A stretch of DNA of 64,000 nt from Acidimicrobiales bacterium (GCA_028285495.1 JANQPB010000027.1:62001-126000), one strand, 5' to 3'; counted from the stretch's first letter, positions 53,454-62,514 are shown. The notes: generated by a model from the letters alone, not told the origin. Numbers and translations are program-made.

Positions 53454-53893
53454 GGACCTCCCCGGAACGCATCAATGACCTCGGTGGCCTCGTAGGCGTA
53501 CTCGTTGTCGGCCATCCCGAGCACGCCGAGCACCCGTGCCGTGCACCGCACCTCGACGGTGACGAAGCCGCCGGGTACGAAATCGCCCGGACCGCTGACG
53601 ATCGCCACCCGCCGGTCGGTGCAGACCAGATCGGCGTCCTCGAGGTTCACCCTGGCCACCTGGTCGACGTCGCCGGCTGCATCGGCGAACGTCGAGCGCA
53701 GCGAGGCGGCCCTGGCGGCGGCGTGGGCGGCCGACCGCACCTTGTTCTCCTGGTTGATGATCCGACCGGCCACGATCATCAGCCCGAAGAAGGTGACGAT
53801 CACGACGGCGAAGACGATGGCGGCCTCGATCGAGACCGATCCCCGCTCACCGCCGAGCCGCCGGCGACGCCGGTCGTCCGCCCGGCCACTCAT
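53450..53893 (-). CDS. TadE-like pseudopilin
   Basis: 147-aa TadE-family protein: GERG/SVSIEAAIVFAVVIVTFFGLMIVAGRI, with Glu at +5 after the predicted cleavage, then RSAAHAAARAASLRSTFADA and a soluble tail containing two Cys. ATG 53893 overlaps the upstream stop (ATGA). Minor pilin that primes or tunes Flp pilus assembly. Confidence 0.85.
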   Translation of the reverse strand: MSGRADDRRRRRLGGERGSVSIEAAIVFAVVIVTFFGLMIVAGRIINQENKVRSAAHAAARAASLRSTFADAAGDVDQVARVNLEDADLVCTDRRVAIVSGPGDFVPGGFVTVEVRCTARVLGVLGMADNEYAYEATEVIDAFRGGP

Positions 53894-54435
53894 CGCTCGT
53901 CGGCCGGCACGAACCGCTCCAGCCGGCCCTGGGCGACCGACCCGACCCGCCAGGTGCCCAACCCCACCAGGCGCGGAGCGTCGGCGGTGACCGTCACGGT
54001 GATGCGATCGTCGGCGATCACCGCCGTGACCTGGGGGTTGCGCAGGCGGGTGGCGGCGTCGAGCATCCGGATCGCCGCCTCCTCGGCCGCCGCGGCGTCG
54101 CCATCGCCGATCTGGCCGACATCGACGCCCCGCTCGGCCGCAGCCTCGGCGGCGTTGGCCGAGTGCCAGTACAGGCTGATCTGGAACATGCCGAGGATGA
54201 CCACGAGGATCGCCGGATACAGGATCGCCATCTCCAGGCTGCTGATCCCACGATCGGACCCGAGGGGGTGACGGTCGAGCGGGCGCCCGAACCGGGGCGG
54301 TGCCCCACCGTCGGCGGCCGGGCCCGGTCGAGGGCCCCGCCGACACCGAGCGGCGGCGCCGGCCGCCACGCCGACCGACGGGCGCGCCGCAGCCGGAGCC
54401 GCACGGGCGGTCGCCGACCGGGGCCAAACGGGCAC
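53890..54435 (-). CDS. TadE/TadF-like pseudopilin with long basic leader
   Basis: 181 aa from GTG 54435, which directly follows the flp stop (TGA-GTG). The pilin part is SDRG/ISSLEMAILYPAILVVILGMFQISLYWHSANAAEAAAERG, Glu +5 present. About 60 Arg/Pro/Ala-rich residues precede it; a later GTG may be the true start. Same operon. Confidence 0.75.
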   Translation of the reverse strand: MPVWPRSATARAAPAAARPSVGVAAGAAARCRRGPRPGPAADGGAPPRFGRPLDRHPLGSDRGISSLEMAILYPAILVVILGMFQISLYWHSANAAEAAAERGVDVGQIGDGDAAAAEEAAIRMLDAATRLRNPQVTAVIADDRITVTVTADAPRLVGLGTWRVGSVAQGRLERFVPADER

Positions 54436-54639
54436 TCAGCCGCCCAGGTTGTCGCACTCGGCGGGCACCTCGGCCCCCGGGCTCTCGGGGATGCAGTTCT
54501 GGTGGCTCTCGGCCGAGTTGAACATCGCCGCCCCGAGGGCGATGGCGATCGCGACCACGATCGCAACCACGATGGCCATCTCGGTGCCGACCGCACCCCG
54601 CTCCGAGCGATGCCGTTGCCGCTCCTGCTCCGCTGTCAT
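54436..54639 (-). CDS. flp: Flp-type major pilin
   Basis: 67-aa prepilin, the size of Flp pilins: a short basic leader ending SERG, then AVGTEMAIVVAIVVAIAIALG (Glu at +5 after the predicted prepilin peptidase cut), and a short tail with two Cys (NCIPE, ECDNL). ATG 54639 has AAGGAG 7 nt upstream and overlaps the tadC stop. It should be the structural subunit of the fibre. The processing enzyme (TadV/CpaA) is not in the window. Confidence 0.85.
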   Translation of the reverse strand: MTAEQERQRHRSERGAVGTEMAIVVAIVVAIAIALGAAMFNSAESHQNCIPESPGAEVPAECDNLGG

Positions 54640-55607
54640 GGTTGTGCTCCTTCGTTGGTGGTCGTGGTGGGCTCGCCGCCCGGTCCCGCGCCGATCGCAT
54701 CGACGGCGCCGCGACCGATGAACACCATCAGCCCGAGCACCATCACCGAGACCGGGACGATCATCTTCTCGGTGTTCGACTCGGCCTTGATCTCGATCTC
54801 GGCGGTCTGCTGGGCCCGCAGCGCCTCCGACTTGGCCACGAGCGACCGGCGGACGCGGGCCCCGTGGCCGCCGGCCAGGGACACCGACGACGCCAGCTCC
54901 CGCAGCTCGTCGATGCCGTAGTGGATGCCGAGCTCCTCGAACATCTCCCACGGGGTCCGCCCCGTCAGCTCGCCCCGGCGGAGGGCGGAGCGGATCTCGG
55001 CGAAGACCCAGCCGTCGCCGGCCCTGGCCGCGCCGACCAGCGCGCTCTCGGTTCCGCCACCGCCGGCGAGGATGATCGTGACCAGGTCGAGGTAGCTCGA
55101 CAGCGAGTGCCGGAACGCCTGCTGACGCCGGGCGACGCGCTCGGACAGGGGGAGGTCGGGGTACAGGAACCCGAGCCCACCGAGCACCAGGGCGGCGAGG
55201 ACCAGCAGCAGCGGAGGCAGGGCGTTGCCGCCGGCGGCGAGCACGATCCCGAGCAGCAGCGGCAGCACGACGCCGGTGACACCGGCCAGCATCTTCTCGT
55301 AGGCGTGGCGCTCGATCGAGCGGTCGAGCACCCGGAGCTGCTGGCGCAACAGACCCTGGTCGGTGAGGCCGAGCGTCTCGAGCAGCCGGAGACCCGGCCG
55401 GCTGAGATGGCGCTGGATCGGACCGAGGTCGTCCGGTGGTACCCGGTGCAGGACGGGGACCGACCAGTCGGTCTCGGACAGCCGGCTGGCCGGATCGCCG
55501 ACGAGGTCGGCCAGGTCGGGCGGGCGACGACGCAGGCCCCGCAGCACCACGACGACGCCGAGCCCGACACCGGCGGCCAGGACCATGGCGACGACGGTGC
55601 TGCTCAT
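54636..55607 (-). CDS. tadC: TadC-like type II secretion F-domain protein
   Basis: 323-aa inner-membrane platform protein. Spans at residues ~5-22, ~108-127, ~130-150 and ~284-300 around the T2SSF domain (FRHSLSSYLDLVTIILAGGGGTESALVGAA, GIDELRELASSVSLAGGHGARVRRSLVAKSEALR). It works with TadB and TadA to assemble the pilus. ATG 55607 overlaps the tadB stop (ATGA). Confidence 0.9.
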   Translation of the reverse strand: MSSTVVAMVLAAGVGLGVVVVLRGLRRRPPDLADLVGDPASRLSETDWSVPVLHRVPPDDLGPIQRHLSRPGLRLLETLGLTDQGLLRQQLRVLDRSIERHAYEKMLAGVTGVVLPLLLGIVLAAGGNALPPLLLVLAALVLGGLGFLYPDLPLSERVARRQQAFRHSLSSYLDLVTIILAGGGGTESALVGAARAGDGWVFAEIRSALRRGELTGRTPWEMFEELGIHYGIDELRELASSVSLAGGHGARVRRSLVAKSEALRAQQTAEIEIKAESNTEKMIVPVSVMVLGLMVFIGRGAVDAIGAGPGGEPTTTTNEGAQP

Positions 55608-56473
55608 CCCCGCTCCCCCAGGTCGATGCGGCTGCCGACCCGGCGGGCCGAGAACCGGTCGGGCAGCTCGATCCGGGCATACAGGTTCATCAACCACAGC
55701 GCGCCGATGAACAGGCCGAACACCGCCAGCAGCCAGAGCTGGCCCTCGCCGGTGTCGTACACGGCGAGGAGGTCCTCGGACGTGACGTAGATCAGAGCCA
55801 TCGTCAGCATCGTCACGCCGAGGACGATCTTCGACGACGTGCGGATCCGGGCCCGGCCGACCTCGATGCGAAGGCGCATCCGAACGTCGGCCCGGATCGA
55901 CTCGGACAGGCGGGTCAGCAGCGGACCGAGGTCTCGGCTCTCCATGCGCGAGGCGTTGGCCAGGGAGACGACCACGAGGTCGGCGGCGGGATGGTCGAGC
56001 GAGCTCCCGAGATGGACGAGGGCATCGGCCACCGGCTCGCTCTCGAGCCGGTTGGCGAACGCCCTGACCTCTCGGGCGATCGGCAGCGGTGCGATCGCCG
56101 CGGTCGACTGCAGCGCCTGTTCGAGCCCGGCCGCGCCCGCCATGTTGTCTCGGATCATCTCGGTCCAGGTGGCGATGGCCTGGGTCCGCTCGACCTCGCG
56201 CCTGGTCATCCGGGTGCCGCCGAAGAACCAGGGCAGGCCGACCACCAGGGCGGCGGCGCCGACACCGGCGCCGATCCACCGGGTCAGCGACAGCACGAGG
56301 AGGCCGACCAGCACCCCGCCGACCAGCCAGGCCGCAGCCGAGCCGCTGCCGGTGCCGGCCGGGAACAGGGCCGACACCGGCGGCAGGATGCGGATGCCAC
56401 GAATCCCCTGGAGCACCAGCAGCACGCCGAGTCCGACGCCGGCCGACAGCGCCGCCATCAACAGCGCGCTCAT
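55604..56473 (-). CDS. tadB: TadB-like type II secretion F-domain protein
   Basis: 289-aa membrane protein paralogous to TadC: N-terminal span (LLMAALSAGVGLGVLLVLQGI), then ATWTEMIRDNMAGAAGLEQALQSTAAIAPLPI (T2SSF), and two C-terminal spans. ATG 56473 fits the domain start; a 40-nt gap separates it from tadA, the only sizeable gap within the assembly genes. Confidence 0.88.
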   Translation of the reverse strand: MSALLMAALSAGVGLGVLLVLQGIRGIRILPPVSALFPAGTGSGSAAAWLVGGVLVGLLVLSLTRWIGAGVGAAALVVGLPWFFGGTRMTRREVERTQAIATWTEMIRDNMAGAAGLEQALQSTAAIAPLPIAREVRAFANRLESEPVADALVHLGSSLDHPAADLVVVSLANASRMESRDLGPLLTRLSESIRADVRMRLRIEVGRARIRTSSKIVLGVTMLTMALIYVTSEDLLAVYDTGEGQLWLLAVFGLFIGALWLMNLYARIELPDRFSARRVGSRIDLGERG

Positions 56474-56513
56474 CCGGACCACCTCGGGCCGAGCGCATCG
56501 ATCCGGCGACCGG

Positions 56514-57824
56514 TCATCCGTACCAACGCCCCGGGGTGTCGAGCCAGCGACGGTCGAAGCCGGCCTGCTCGAGCCGGGCCAGCCGGGCCTCGCTGAACCG
56601 GAACCGGGCGGCGGCCCGCCCGGCGGCATCGGGGGCGTAGATCTCGTTCGACACCACGACGTCGCCCTCGGCGCCGGTGACCTCCCGGATGCTGGTCAGG
56701 ACGCGGGTGCCATCGGCCAGCTTGGCCACGTGCACGATGCAGTCGATGGCCTGGGCCACCATCAGGTTCGACGCCTCGGGCTCGAACCGCTCGCGGGTCA
56801 TGGCCAGGTACATCTGGAGCCGGCCGAACACGCCGGAGGACGAGTCGGCGTGCACGGTGCACATCGCCCCGTCGTTGCCCTGGGTGCAGGCCAGGAGCAG
56901 GGTCAGGGCCTCGTCGCCCCTGACCTCGCCGACGATGAGCCGCCCCGGGTTCATCCGCAGTGCGTTGATCGCGAGGTCGTTCATCGACAGCGCCCCGACG
57001 CCCTCGACGTTGGCGTGCCGCGCCTCCAGATCGACGTGGTCGGGGTGCAGGTCGGCGAAGCGCTCCAGCCCGATCTCGAGCGAGTCCTCGACGGTCACCA
57101 GGCGCTCCTGGGGTGGCACCTCGTTCAAGAGGCAGCGCAGCAGGGTGGTCTTGCCGGCGCCCGTTCCACCGGCCACCACCAGGTTGAACCGGGCCAGCAC
57201 CATCGCCTCGAGGAGGTGGTAGAGCGGTTCGTTGATCGTGCCGAGGCTGACGAGCTGCTTGAGCCGGTGGATCTCGAAGTCGTGGCGGCGGATCGAGATC
57301 GATGGTCGACCCGACACCCAGGCGATGGCGTTGAGCCGGTCGCCGGAGGCGAGCTGGAGATCGAGCACCGGGCTCGACGGGTCCCACCGCTGCTCGGACC
57401 GACCCCGCCTGGCCGCGGTCTGGATGATCTCGATCAGGTGCTGATCGCTGTCGGCCACGGGGGCGCCACGAACCTTGCGACCGTCGCGCTTGGTGAGCCA
57501 CACGTTGTCATGGCCGTTGATGGCGATGTCGGTGTTGGACGGGTCGTCGACGTAGCGCTGGATGCGCCCGAGCTCGAAGAGCTCGGCGATGACCGACCGG
57601 GTCAGCTCCTCGCGGTCGTCCTCGGTCAGCACCGGGCCGCCCCGCTTGATCGCCTCGGCGTCGTGGCTCTGGAGCTGGCGGGCGATCAGCGTGCGGGCCA
57701 GCATCCGCCGATCTTCGCCGAGGATCGGGACATCGCCGGCGGCCTCGGCCCTGGCCGCCCGCTCGTTCAGCTCCTCGCCGACCGTGCGACGGAGCTGGTC
57801 GACGAGGCCACGATCGGCGATCAC
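56514..57824 (-). CDS. tadA: TadA/CpaF pilus assembly ATPase
   Basis: 436-aa secretion ATPase. Walker A GGTGAGKTT at residues 219-227, Asp-box-like TVEDSLEIGL, Walker B region NPGRLIVGEVRGDEALTLLLAC, and His box CTVHADSS; the N-terminal part (~1-130) is the CpaF N domain. It powers Flp pilus assembly. The start GTG 57824 overlaps the stop of the upstream gene (GTGA). Confidence 0.95.
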   Translation of the reverse strand: MIADRGLVDQLRRTVGEELNERAARAEAAGDVPILGEDRRMLARTLIARQLQSHDAEAIKRGGPVLTEDDREELTRSVIAELFELGRIQRYVDDPSNTDIAINGHDNVWLTKRDGRKVRGAPVADSDQHLIEIIQTAARRGRSEQRWDPSSPVLDLQLASGDRLNAIAWVSGRPSISIRRHDFEIHRLKQLVSLGTINEPLYHLLEAMVLARFNLVVAGGTGAGKTTLLRCLLNEVPPQERLVTVEDSLEIGLERFADLHPDHVDLEARHANVEGVGALSMNDLAINALRMNPGRLIVGEVRGDEALTLLLACTQGNDGAMCTVHADSSSGVFGRLQMYLAMTRERFEPEASNLMVAQAIDCIVHVAKLADGTRVLTSIREVTGAEGDVVVSNEIYAPDAAGRAAARFRFSEARLARLEQAGFDRRWLDTPGRWYG

Positions 57825-59062
57825 GGCTCGTTCCCGTCGAGCTCGGCGTCCTCGTGCACGAAGGGCGACGGGGCGGCCGACCGGAGCTGCCCGGCGGGCA
57901 CCGTCGGCGGTGCGGGTGGCACCGGGCCACCATCGGTCGCCGCGGGCCGGTGTCCGTTCGGCGGGCCGATCGGCTGGTCGGCCTCGGGGGCGCCGTTGCC
58001 AGACGGGTCGCCCGGTGCTGCCGGACCGGATGACGGCGCCACGGCCGACGGCGGTGCGGGGGCGGCGCCGCCGGACGCGGGCGGTGGCCGGAAGCCGGCC
58101 GAGCGGCGGGTCGCCGACGCGGGCGACGGCGACCCCGGCCGGGACGATCCGGGCGACGGGGGAGTCGGCCTGGACGAGACGGGCGGGGGTGGTACGACGT
58201 CGAGCCGGGCGGCGCCGCCGACGGGCCGGACCCGGTGGTCGACGTGGTCGGCGGCGTCGTCGGCGACGGCCAGGTCGATCGGGTCGGGGGCCGAGCCGAG
58301 ATCGGTGTCGGCCGGCGGCGACTCGACCTCGGGAGCATCGGTCAGCGGGCTCAGCCAGCTCCGCAGCGTGCCGGCCACCGTCACCGCCGAGCGGACGTAG
58401 GGGTGGCGGCGGACCCGACGGGTGATCGCCCCGGCGGCGATGGCCTCGACCGAGCGGCGGTCGTCGGCGAGCACGCCGACGACCGGGAAGCCGAAGGTGT
58501 CCTCGACCTCGGCCGGCCCGTGCGGTCGCTCACCGATCAGGAGCCAGCCGAGATTCCGGATCTCGGGCCGGAGGGCGGCCAGCCGTCGAGCGGCCGGCTG
58601 GAGCTGGTCGGCGGTCGGTCGGGCCACCATCAGCAGCGCCGTCGACTCGACCGCCAGATCGAGCACCGGCGAGCCGGGCACGAGGCGGCCGAGATCGGCG
58701 ACGACGTCGACGTCACGCCGTTCGGCCAGGTGGCGCCCGATCGCCGCGCCGGCGGCGGCGAGTGCCGAGTGGACGTGGTCGGGCCCGTCCGGGCAGACGA
58801 TCGCCGGCAACCCGCCGGGGAGGTCTCTGGCGTGACGCCACAGCTCGTCGGTGTCGAGGCCGGCCCGAGCGGCGGCCGCCAGCGTGACCAACCCCGGGTC
58901 GGGGGCGAGCCGGTAGCGGATCGCCAACACGCCGCCGGACGGGTCGGCTTCCAGCAACAGCTTGCGCCGGCCCTCCCCCGGCCGCAGCGCCGCCGCCAGC
59001 GCGAGGGCGGCCATGCTCGTGCCGGGCGAGCCCTTCTGGGAGGCCAGCGAGACGAGGGTCAT
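57821..59062 (-). CDS. CpaE/TadZ-like protein of the MinD fold, P-loop lysine missing
   Basis: 413-aa protein. Residues ~1-250 follow the ParA/MinD fold (LVSLASQKGSPGTSMAALALAAALR, VDVVADLGRLVPGSPVLDLAVESTALLMVARPTADQL). The deviant Walker A KGG-x-GKT is here Lys10-Gly-Ser-Pro-Gly-Thr15-Ser, so the second (P-loop) lysine is replaced by Thr. The remaining ~150 residues are a Pro/Ser/Ala-rich, presumably disordered tail. Likely places the pilus machine at the cell pole as CpaE/TadZ does, without ordinary ATP hydrolysis. Confidence 0.8.
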   Translation of the reverse strand: MTLVSLASQKGSPGTSMAALALAAALRPGEGRRKLLLEADPSGGVLAIRYRLAPDPGLVTLAAAARAGLDTDELWRHARDLPGGLPAIVCPDGPDHVHSALAAAGAAIGRHLAERRDVDVVADLGRLVPGSPVLDLAVESTALLMVARPTADQLQPAARRLAALRPEIRNLGWLLIGERPHGPAEVEDTFGFPVVGVLADDRRSVEAIAAGAITRRVRRHPYVRSAVTVAGTLRSWLSPLTDAPEVESPPADTDLGSAPDPIDLAVADDAADHVDHRVRPVGGAARLDVVPPPPVSSRPTPPSPGSSRPGSPSPASATRRSAGFRPPPASGGAAPAPPSAVAPSSGPAAPGDPSGNGAPEADQPIGPPNGHRPAATDGGPVPPAPPTVPAGQLRSAAPSPFVHEDAELDGNEP

Positions 59063-59067
59063 CGCGC

Positions 59068-59733
59068 TCAGCCCTCGGGCACCTGGATGAGGCGGACGTC
59101 GCCACGAGCTGCCGCCACCACCACCCGATCGCCCTCGGCGGCCTCGAGGGTGATGGCGATGAACCGGCCCCGCCCGTTGCCGTCGGCCACCTCGACGATC
59201 TCGGCCGCCTCGGCCAGGACGACCGGCGCCCCGTCGGTGGTGGCCTCGCCGACGTCGATCACCCGGACCCGGTGGCCGGGGCGGAGCGAGAAGGACGGGA
59301 TCTCGCCCGGTCCGAGGTCGAGGCCGACCACACCCCAGCCGTCGGGGATATCGGCGGCGTCGGCGACGTGCTGGGTGGTCGCCAATGTGCCCTGGGCGAG
59401 ATCGACGAGCGCCACCTTTCCGACGATTTCGTCGAGCTGCGACGCCCGCATTGCGGCAATGGGCGCATCGGTGGCCAGCTGATAGACGACGAGGTCGGCC
59501 CGCTCGACCACATCGCCCCGCTCGACGCTCTGGCGGAAGGCCAGGTAGCCGACCCGGGCCGTCGAGGTGGAATAGAACCAGGCGCCGGCCAGCGCGAACA
59601 CGGCGACGAGCAACGCCCCGACCAGCACCTCGGGCAGGCGACTGCGGGCCCGATTGACGTCCGCAGACGCCAGATCGAACGGATCGTCACCGATACCGGC
59701 CTCTCGCCGCTCACCTCGGACCGTCGCCGCCAT
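59068..59733 (-). CDS. SAF-domain protein (CpaB/RcpC-like)
   Basis: 221-aa protein with an N-terminal membrane span (VLVGALLVAVFALAGAWFY) and a SAF domain (VERGDVVERADLVVYQLATDAPIAAM) as in CpaB/RcpC pilus assembly proteins. First gene of the tad operon. ATG 59733 is chosen; GTG 59748 in frame is an alternative. The next gene starts 5 nt after the stop. Confidence 0.8.
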   Translation of the reverse strand: MAATVRGERREAGIGDDPFDLASADVNRARSRLPEVLVGALLVAVFALAGAWFYSTSTARVGYLAFRQSVERGDVVERADLVVYQLATDAPIAAMRASQLDEIVGKVALVDLAQGTLATTQHVADAADIPDGWGVVGLDLGPGEIPSFSLRPGHRVRVIDVGEATTDGAPVVLAEAAEIVEVADGNGRGRFIAITLEAAEGDRVVVAAARGDVRLIQVPEG

Positions 59734-59871
59734 GCCCGCCTCACCCACTACTCGATCAACAGATCGCCTTGCGGGGCACCACCCTGACCCACCTCGGCGT
59801 TGGGTCTGACGGCGGCCACCGATGCCGTGATGGATCCGATGGTCGATCCGCCGTCATGAAACCGAAACCGC

Positions 59872-59900
59872 AGTGTAGGGCAGCGGCGTGACGCTGACGA
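59872..59900 (-). promoter_or_regulatory. Promoter of the tad operon
   Basis: On the minus strand TCGTCA (59895-59900) and TACACT (59872-59877) are 17 nt apart, a sigma-70-type pair, leaving a leader of about 130 nt before the SAF gene. This is the one place in the window where I see both boxes at normal spacing. Confidence 0.5.
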
Positions 59901-59985
59901 GGGGTATCCGGGCAAAATTCCCAGCGTCATTTCGCCAGGTGGGTCGCTCCGATTCGGTCGGCTGGGCCCAAACCCGCCCGGCGGT

Positions 59986-60843
59986 TCAAACCTGACGTGA
60001 TTCTGCGGCGGCCACGGTGTTGCGCAGCAGCATCGCCACGGTGGTCGGACCGACCCCGCCGAGGCGGGGGGTGATCCACGACGCAACCTCGCCGACCGAC
60101 TCGTTGACGTCGGGCAACAGCTTGCGGCCCTCCCAGGTGATGCCGCCGCTGATCACGACGGCGCCCGGTCGGACCATTTCGGGCGTGACGAAGCCGGGAA
60201 CGCCGACGGCGCCGACCACGATGTCGGCCCTGCGGGTGTGGTCGGCCAGGTCGGGCACCCGGGAGTGGACCACGGTGACCGCGGCGTCGCCGCCCCCGCC
60301 CCGGTTGGACAGCATCAGGGCGAGGGGGCGGCCGAGCGTCGGGCCCCGCCCGACGACGACGACGTGGGCGCCGGCGATCTCGACCCCGTAGTGGTCGAGC
60401 ATGGCCTGGATACCGGCCGGGGTGCACGGCACCGGGCCGGGCTCCTGCAGCACGAGTCGGCCGAGGTTGGTCGGGTGGAGCCCGTCGGCGTCCTTGGCCG
60501 GGTCGACACGGGCCAGGGCAGCGGCGAAGTCGAAGCCGTCCGGCAACGGCAGCTGGATCAGGTAGGCATCGACCTCGGGGTTGGCGTTGAGCTCGTCGAT
60601 GGCGGCCTCGAGGGCGGCCTGACCGGCATCGGCCGGGATCTCGAGGTTGATCGACGAGAGGCCGACCTCGGCGCACGTCTCGTGCTTGCGACGGACGTAG
60701 CCGGCCGACGCCGGGTCGTCGCCGACCAGGATCGTGGCCAGACCGGGGGTGATCCCGACCGCCTTCAGGCGCTCGACCCGCTCGGCCACCTCGCCGAGGA
60801 CGGCATCGGCCACCGGCCCACCGGCCAGGAGCTCTGCTGCCAT
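59986..60843 (-). CDS. folD: Methylenetetrahydrofolate dehydrogenase / cyclohydrolase
   Basis: 285-aa bifunctional FolD, converting 5,10-methylene-THF to 10-formyl-THF. Catalytic Lys and Tyr in SAGYVRRKHETC, LIQLPLPDGFD, VDPAKDADGLHPTNLGRL, PCTPAGIQAML, and the NADP site VVVVGRGPTLGRPLALML. ATG has GGGAGG 6 nt upstream. It follows purH by 55 nt in the same direction; PurH uses 10-formyl-THF, so co-expression makes sense. Confidence 0.97.
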   Translation of the reverse strand: MAAELLAGGPVADAVLGEVAERVERLKAVGITPGLATILVGDDPASAGYVRRKHETCAEVGLSSINLEIPADAGQAALEAAIDELNANPEVDAYLIQLPLPDGFDFAAALARVDPAKDADGLHPTNLGRLVLQEPGPVPCTPAGIQAMLDHYGVEIAGAHVVVVGRGPTLGRPLALMLSNRGGGGDAAVTVVHSRVPDLADHTRRADIVVGAVGVPGFVTPEMVRPGAVVISGGITWEGRKLLPDVNESVGEVASWITPRLGGVGPTTVAMLLRNTVAAAESRQV

Positions 60844-60898
60844 TGCTACCTCCCTTGTGTCGTGACCGTCGGCGGTGCCCGGCGCCGCCCAGGCCGGA

Positions 60899-62443
60899 TC
60901 AGTGACGGAACTGGCGCTCGCTGGTGAAGACCATCGCCAGCCCGTGACGGTCGGCGGCGTCGATGACCGCCTCGTCGTTGACCGAGCCGCCCGGTTGGAT
61001 CACCAGGGCCGCGCCGGCCTGGGCGGCTGCGTCGATCCCGTCGGGGAACGGGTAGAACGCATCGGACGCACAGGCCCCACCCTTGGCCCGGCCGTCGGCC
61101 TTCGTCGCCGCCAGCTGGCCCGACTCGACCCGGTTCTGCTGGCCGGCACCGATCCCCCAGGCGACGCCGTCGCGGGCCAACACGATCGCGTTCGACGACA
61201 CGTGGCCGCACACCCGCCAGGCCAGCTCGGCGTCGTCGAGCTCGCCGGCGGTCGGCCGGCGGTCGGTGACGACCTCCCAGTCGCCGCGGCCGGCGTCGAA
61301 GCGATGGGTCTCCTGGACGAGGTAGCCGTCGCTGAGCTGACGGACGGTCAGATCCCGGGCGGCCGGCCGAGGCGCGGTGAGGATCCTGGTGTTCTTGCGC
61401 TTGGCCTTGAGCCGGTCGACGACGCCCTTCTCGTAGCCGGGGGCGATGATCACGTCGGCCTGGGCCGCCGCCTCCATCGCCTCGACGGTGGCCAAGTCGA
61501 CGACCTCGCTGCAGGCGACGATCCCGCCGAAGGCCGACCGCTCGTCGCAGGCGAAGGCGTTGGCGTAGGCGGTGGCCAGATCGTCGGCCACGGCGGCCCC
61601 ACACGGGTTGGCGTGCTTGATGATGGCGACCGCGGCCCCGACCGTCGAGCCCCCTCGCTGGAGCCCGGCCAGGTCGTTGGCCAGCACCCAGGCGGCGTCG
61701 GCGTCGAAGATGTTGAGGTAGCTGAGGTCGAGCCCGGCCAGCTGCTCGACGCCGTCCCACCAGCCCTGCTCGCCGGCCCGCCGGTACCGGGCACCGGACT
61801 GGTGGGGGTTCTCGCCGTAGCGGAGGCCCTGGGCCCGCTCGAGGGCCAGGTGGTACGTCTCGGGCAGTTGGCGCGTGTCGTCCGGTGCGGCGCGCCCCGC
61901 AGTCTCGTTGAACCAGGTGGCGATCGCTGCGTCGTAGGCTGCGGTGTGGGCGAAGGCCTTCCGGGCCAGCCGGTGGCGCAGGCCGGGGCTGGTGCCGCCG
62001 TTGGCCAGCTCGTCGAGCACGTCGTCGTAGTCATCGGGGTCGACCAGCACGGTGACGTACTCGTGGTTCTTGGCCGCGGCCCGGAGCAGGGTGGGACCGC
62101 CGATGTCGATCAGATCGATCGACGGGTCGCTGTCGAACGGGTAGAGGTTGCCGACGACGATGTCGATCAGGTCGAGGTTGTTGGCCTCGAGATCACGGAG
62201 GTGGGCCGGATCGCGTCGATCGGCGAGGATGCCGCCGTGGACCCGGGGATGCAGGGTCACCACCCGATGGCCGAGCATCGCCGGGAAGCCGGTGATGTCG
62301 GCGACGTCGGCAACGGGGATGTCGGCCTCCGCGATCGCCCTGGCCGTCCCCCCTGACGACACGAGGTCGACGCCGAGCCCGACGAGGTGGCGGGCCAGGT
62401 CGACGATGCCGGTCTTGTCGTACACCGAAAGCAGCGCTCTCAC
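60899..62443 (-). CDS. purH: AICAR transformylase / IMP cyclohydrolase
   Basis: 514-aa bifunctional enzyme for the last two steps of IMP synthesis. The IMP cyclohydrolase half starts ALLSVYDKTGIVDLARHL and holds VVTLHPRVHGGILADR; the transformylase half contains IIKHANPCGAAV and VAWGIGAGQQNRV. GTG 62443 lies 7 nt after a TAGGTT box; 33 extra codons in frame upstream are Arg/Ala-rich and excluded. Confidence 0.96.
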   Translation of the reverse strand: MRALLSVYDKTGIVDLARHLVGLGVDLVSSGGTARAIAEADIPVADVADITGFPAMLGHRVVTLHPRVHGGILADRRDPAHLRDLEANNLDLIDIVVGNLYPFDSDPSIDLIDIGGPTLLRAAAKNHEYVTVLVDPDDYDDVLDELANGGTSPGLRHRLARKAFAHTAAYDAAIATWFNETAGRAAPDDTRQLPETYHLALERAQGLRYGENPHQSGARYRRAGEQGWWDGVEQLAGLDLSYLNIFDADAAWVLANDLAGLQRGGSTVGAAVAIIKHANPCGAAVADDLATAYANAFACDERSAFGGIVACSEVVDLATVEAMEAAAQADVIIAPGYEKGVVDRLKAKRKNTRILTAPRPAARDLTVRQLSDGYLVQETHRFDAGRGDWEVVTDRRPTAGELDDAELAWRVCGHVSSNAIVLARDGVAWGIGAGQQNRVESGQLAATKADGRAKGGACASDAFYPFPDGIDAAAQAGAALVIQPGGSVNDEAVIDAADRHGLAMVFTSERQFRH

Positions 62444-62450
62444 CCTGCCG

Positions 62451-62456
62451 AACCTA
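62451..62456 (-). promoter_or_regulatory. -10 box TAGGTT, leaderless start of purH
   Basis: On the minus strand TAGGTT is followed by 7 nt and GTG 62443. Confidence 0.5.
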
Positions 62457-62514
62457 GCGCTTGGCCGGCCGACCGCGGCGCAACCGACCCGAGTGGCCGG
62501 TCGGGCCGGCGCCT

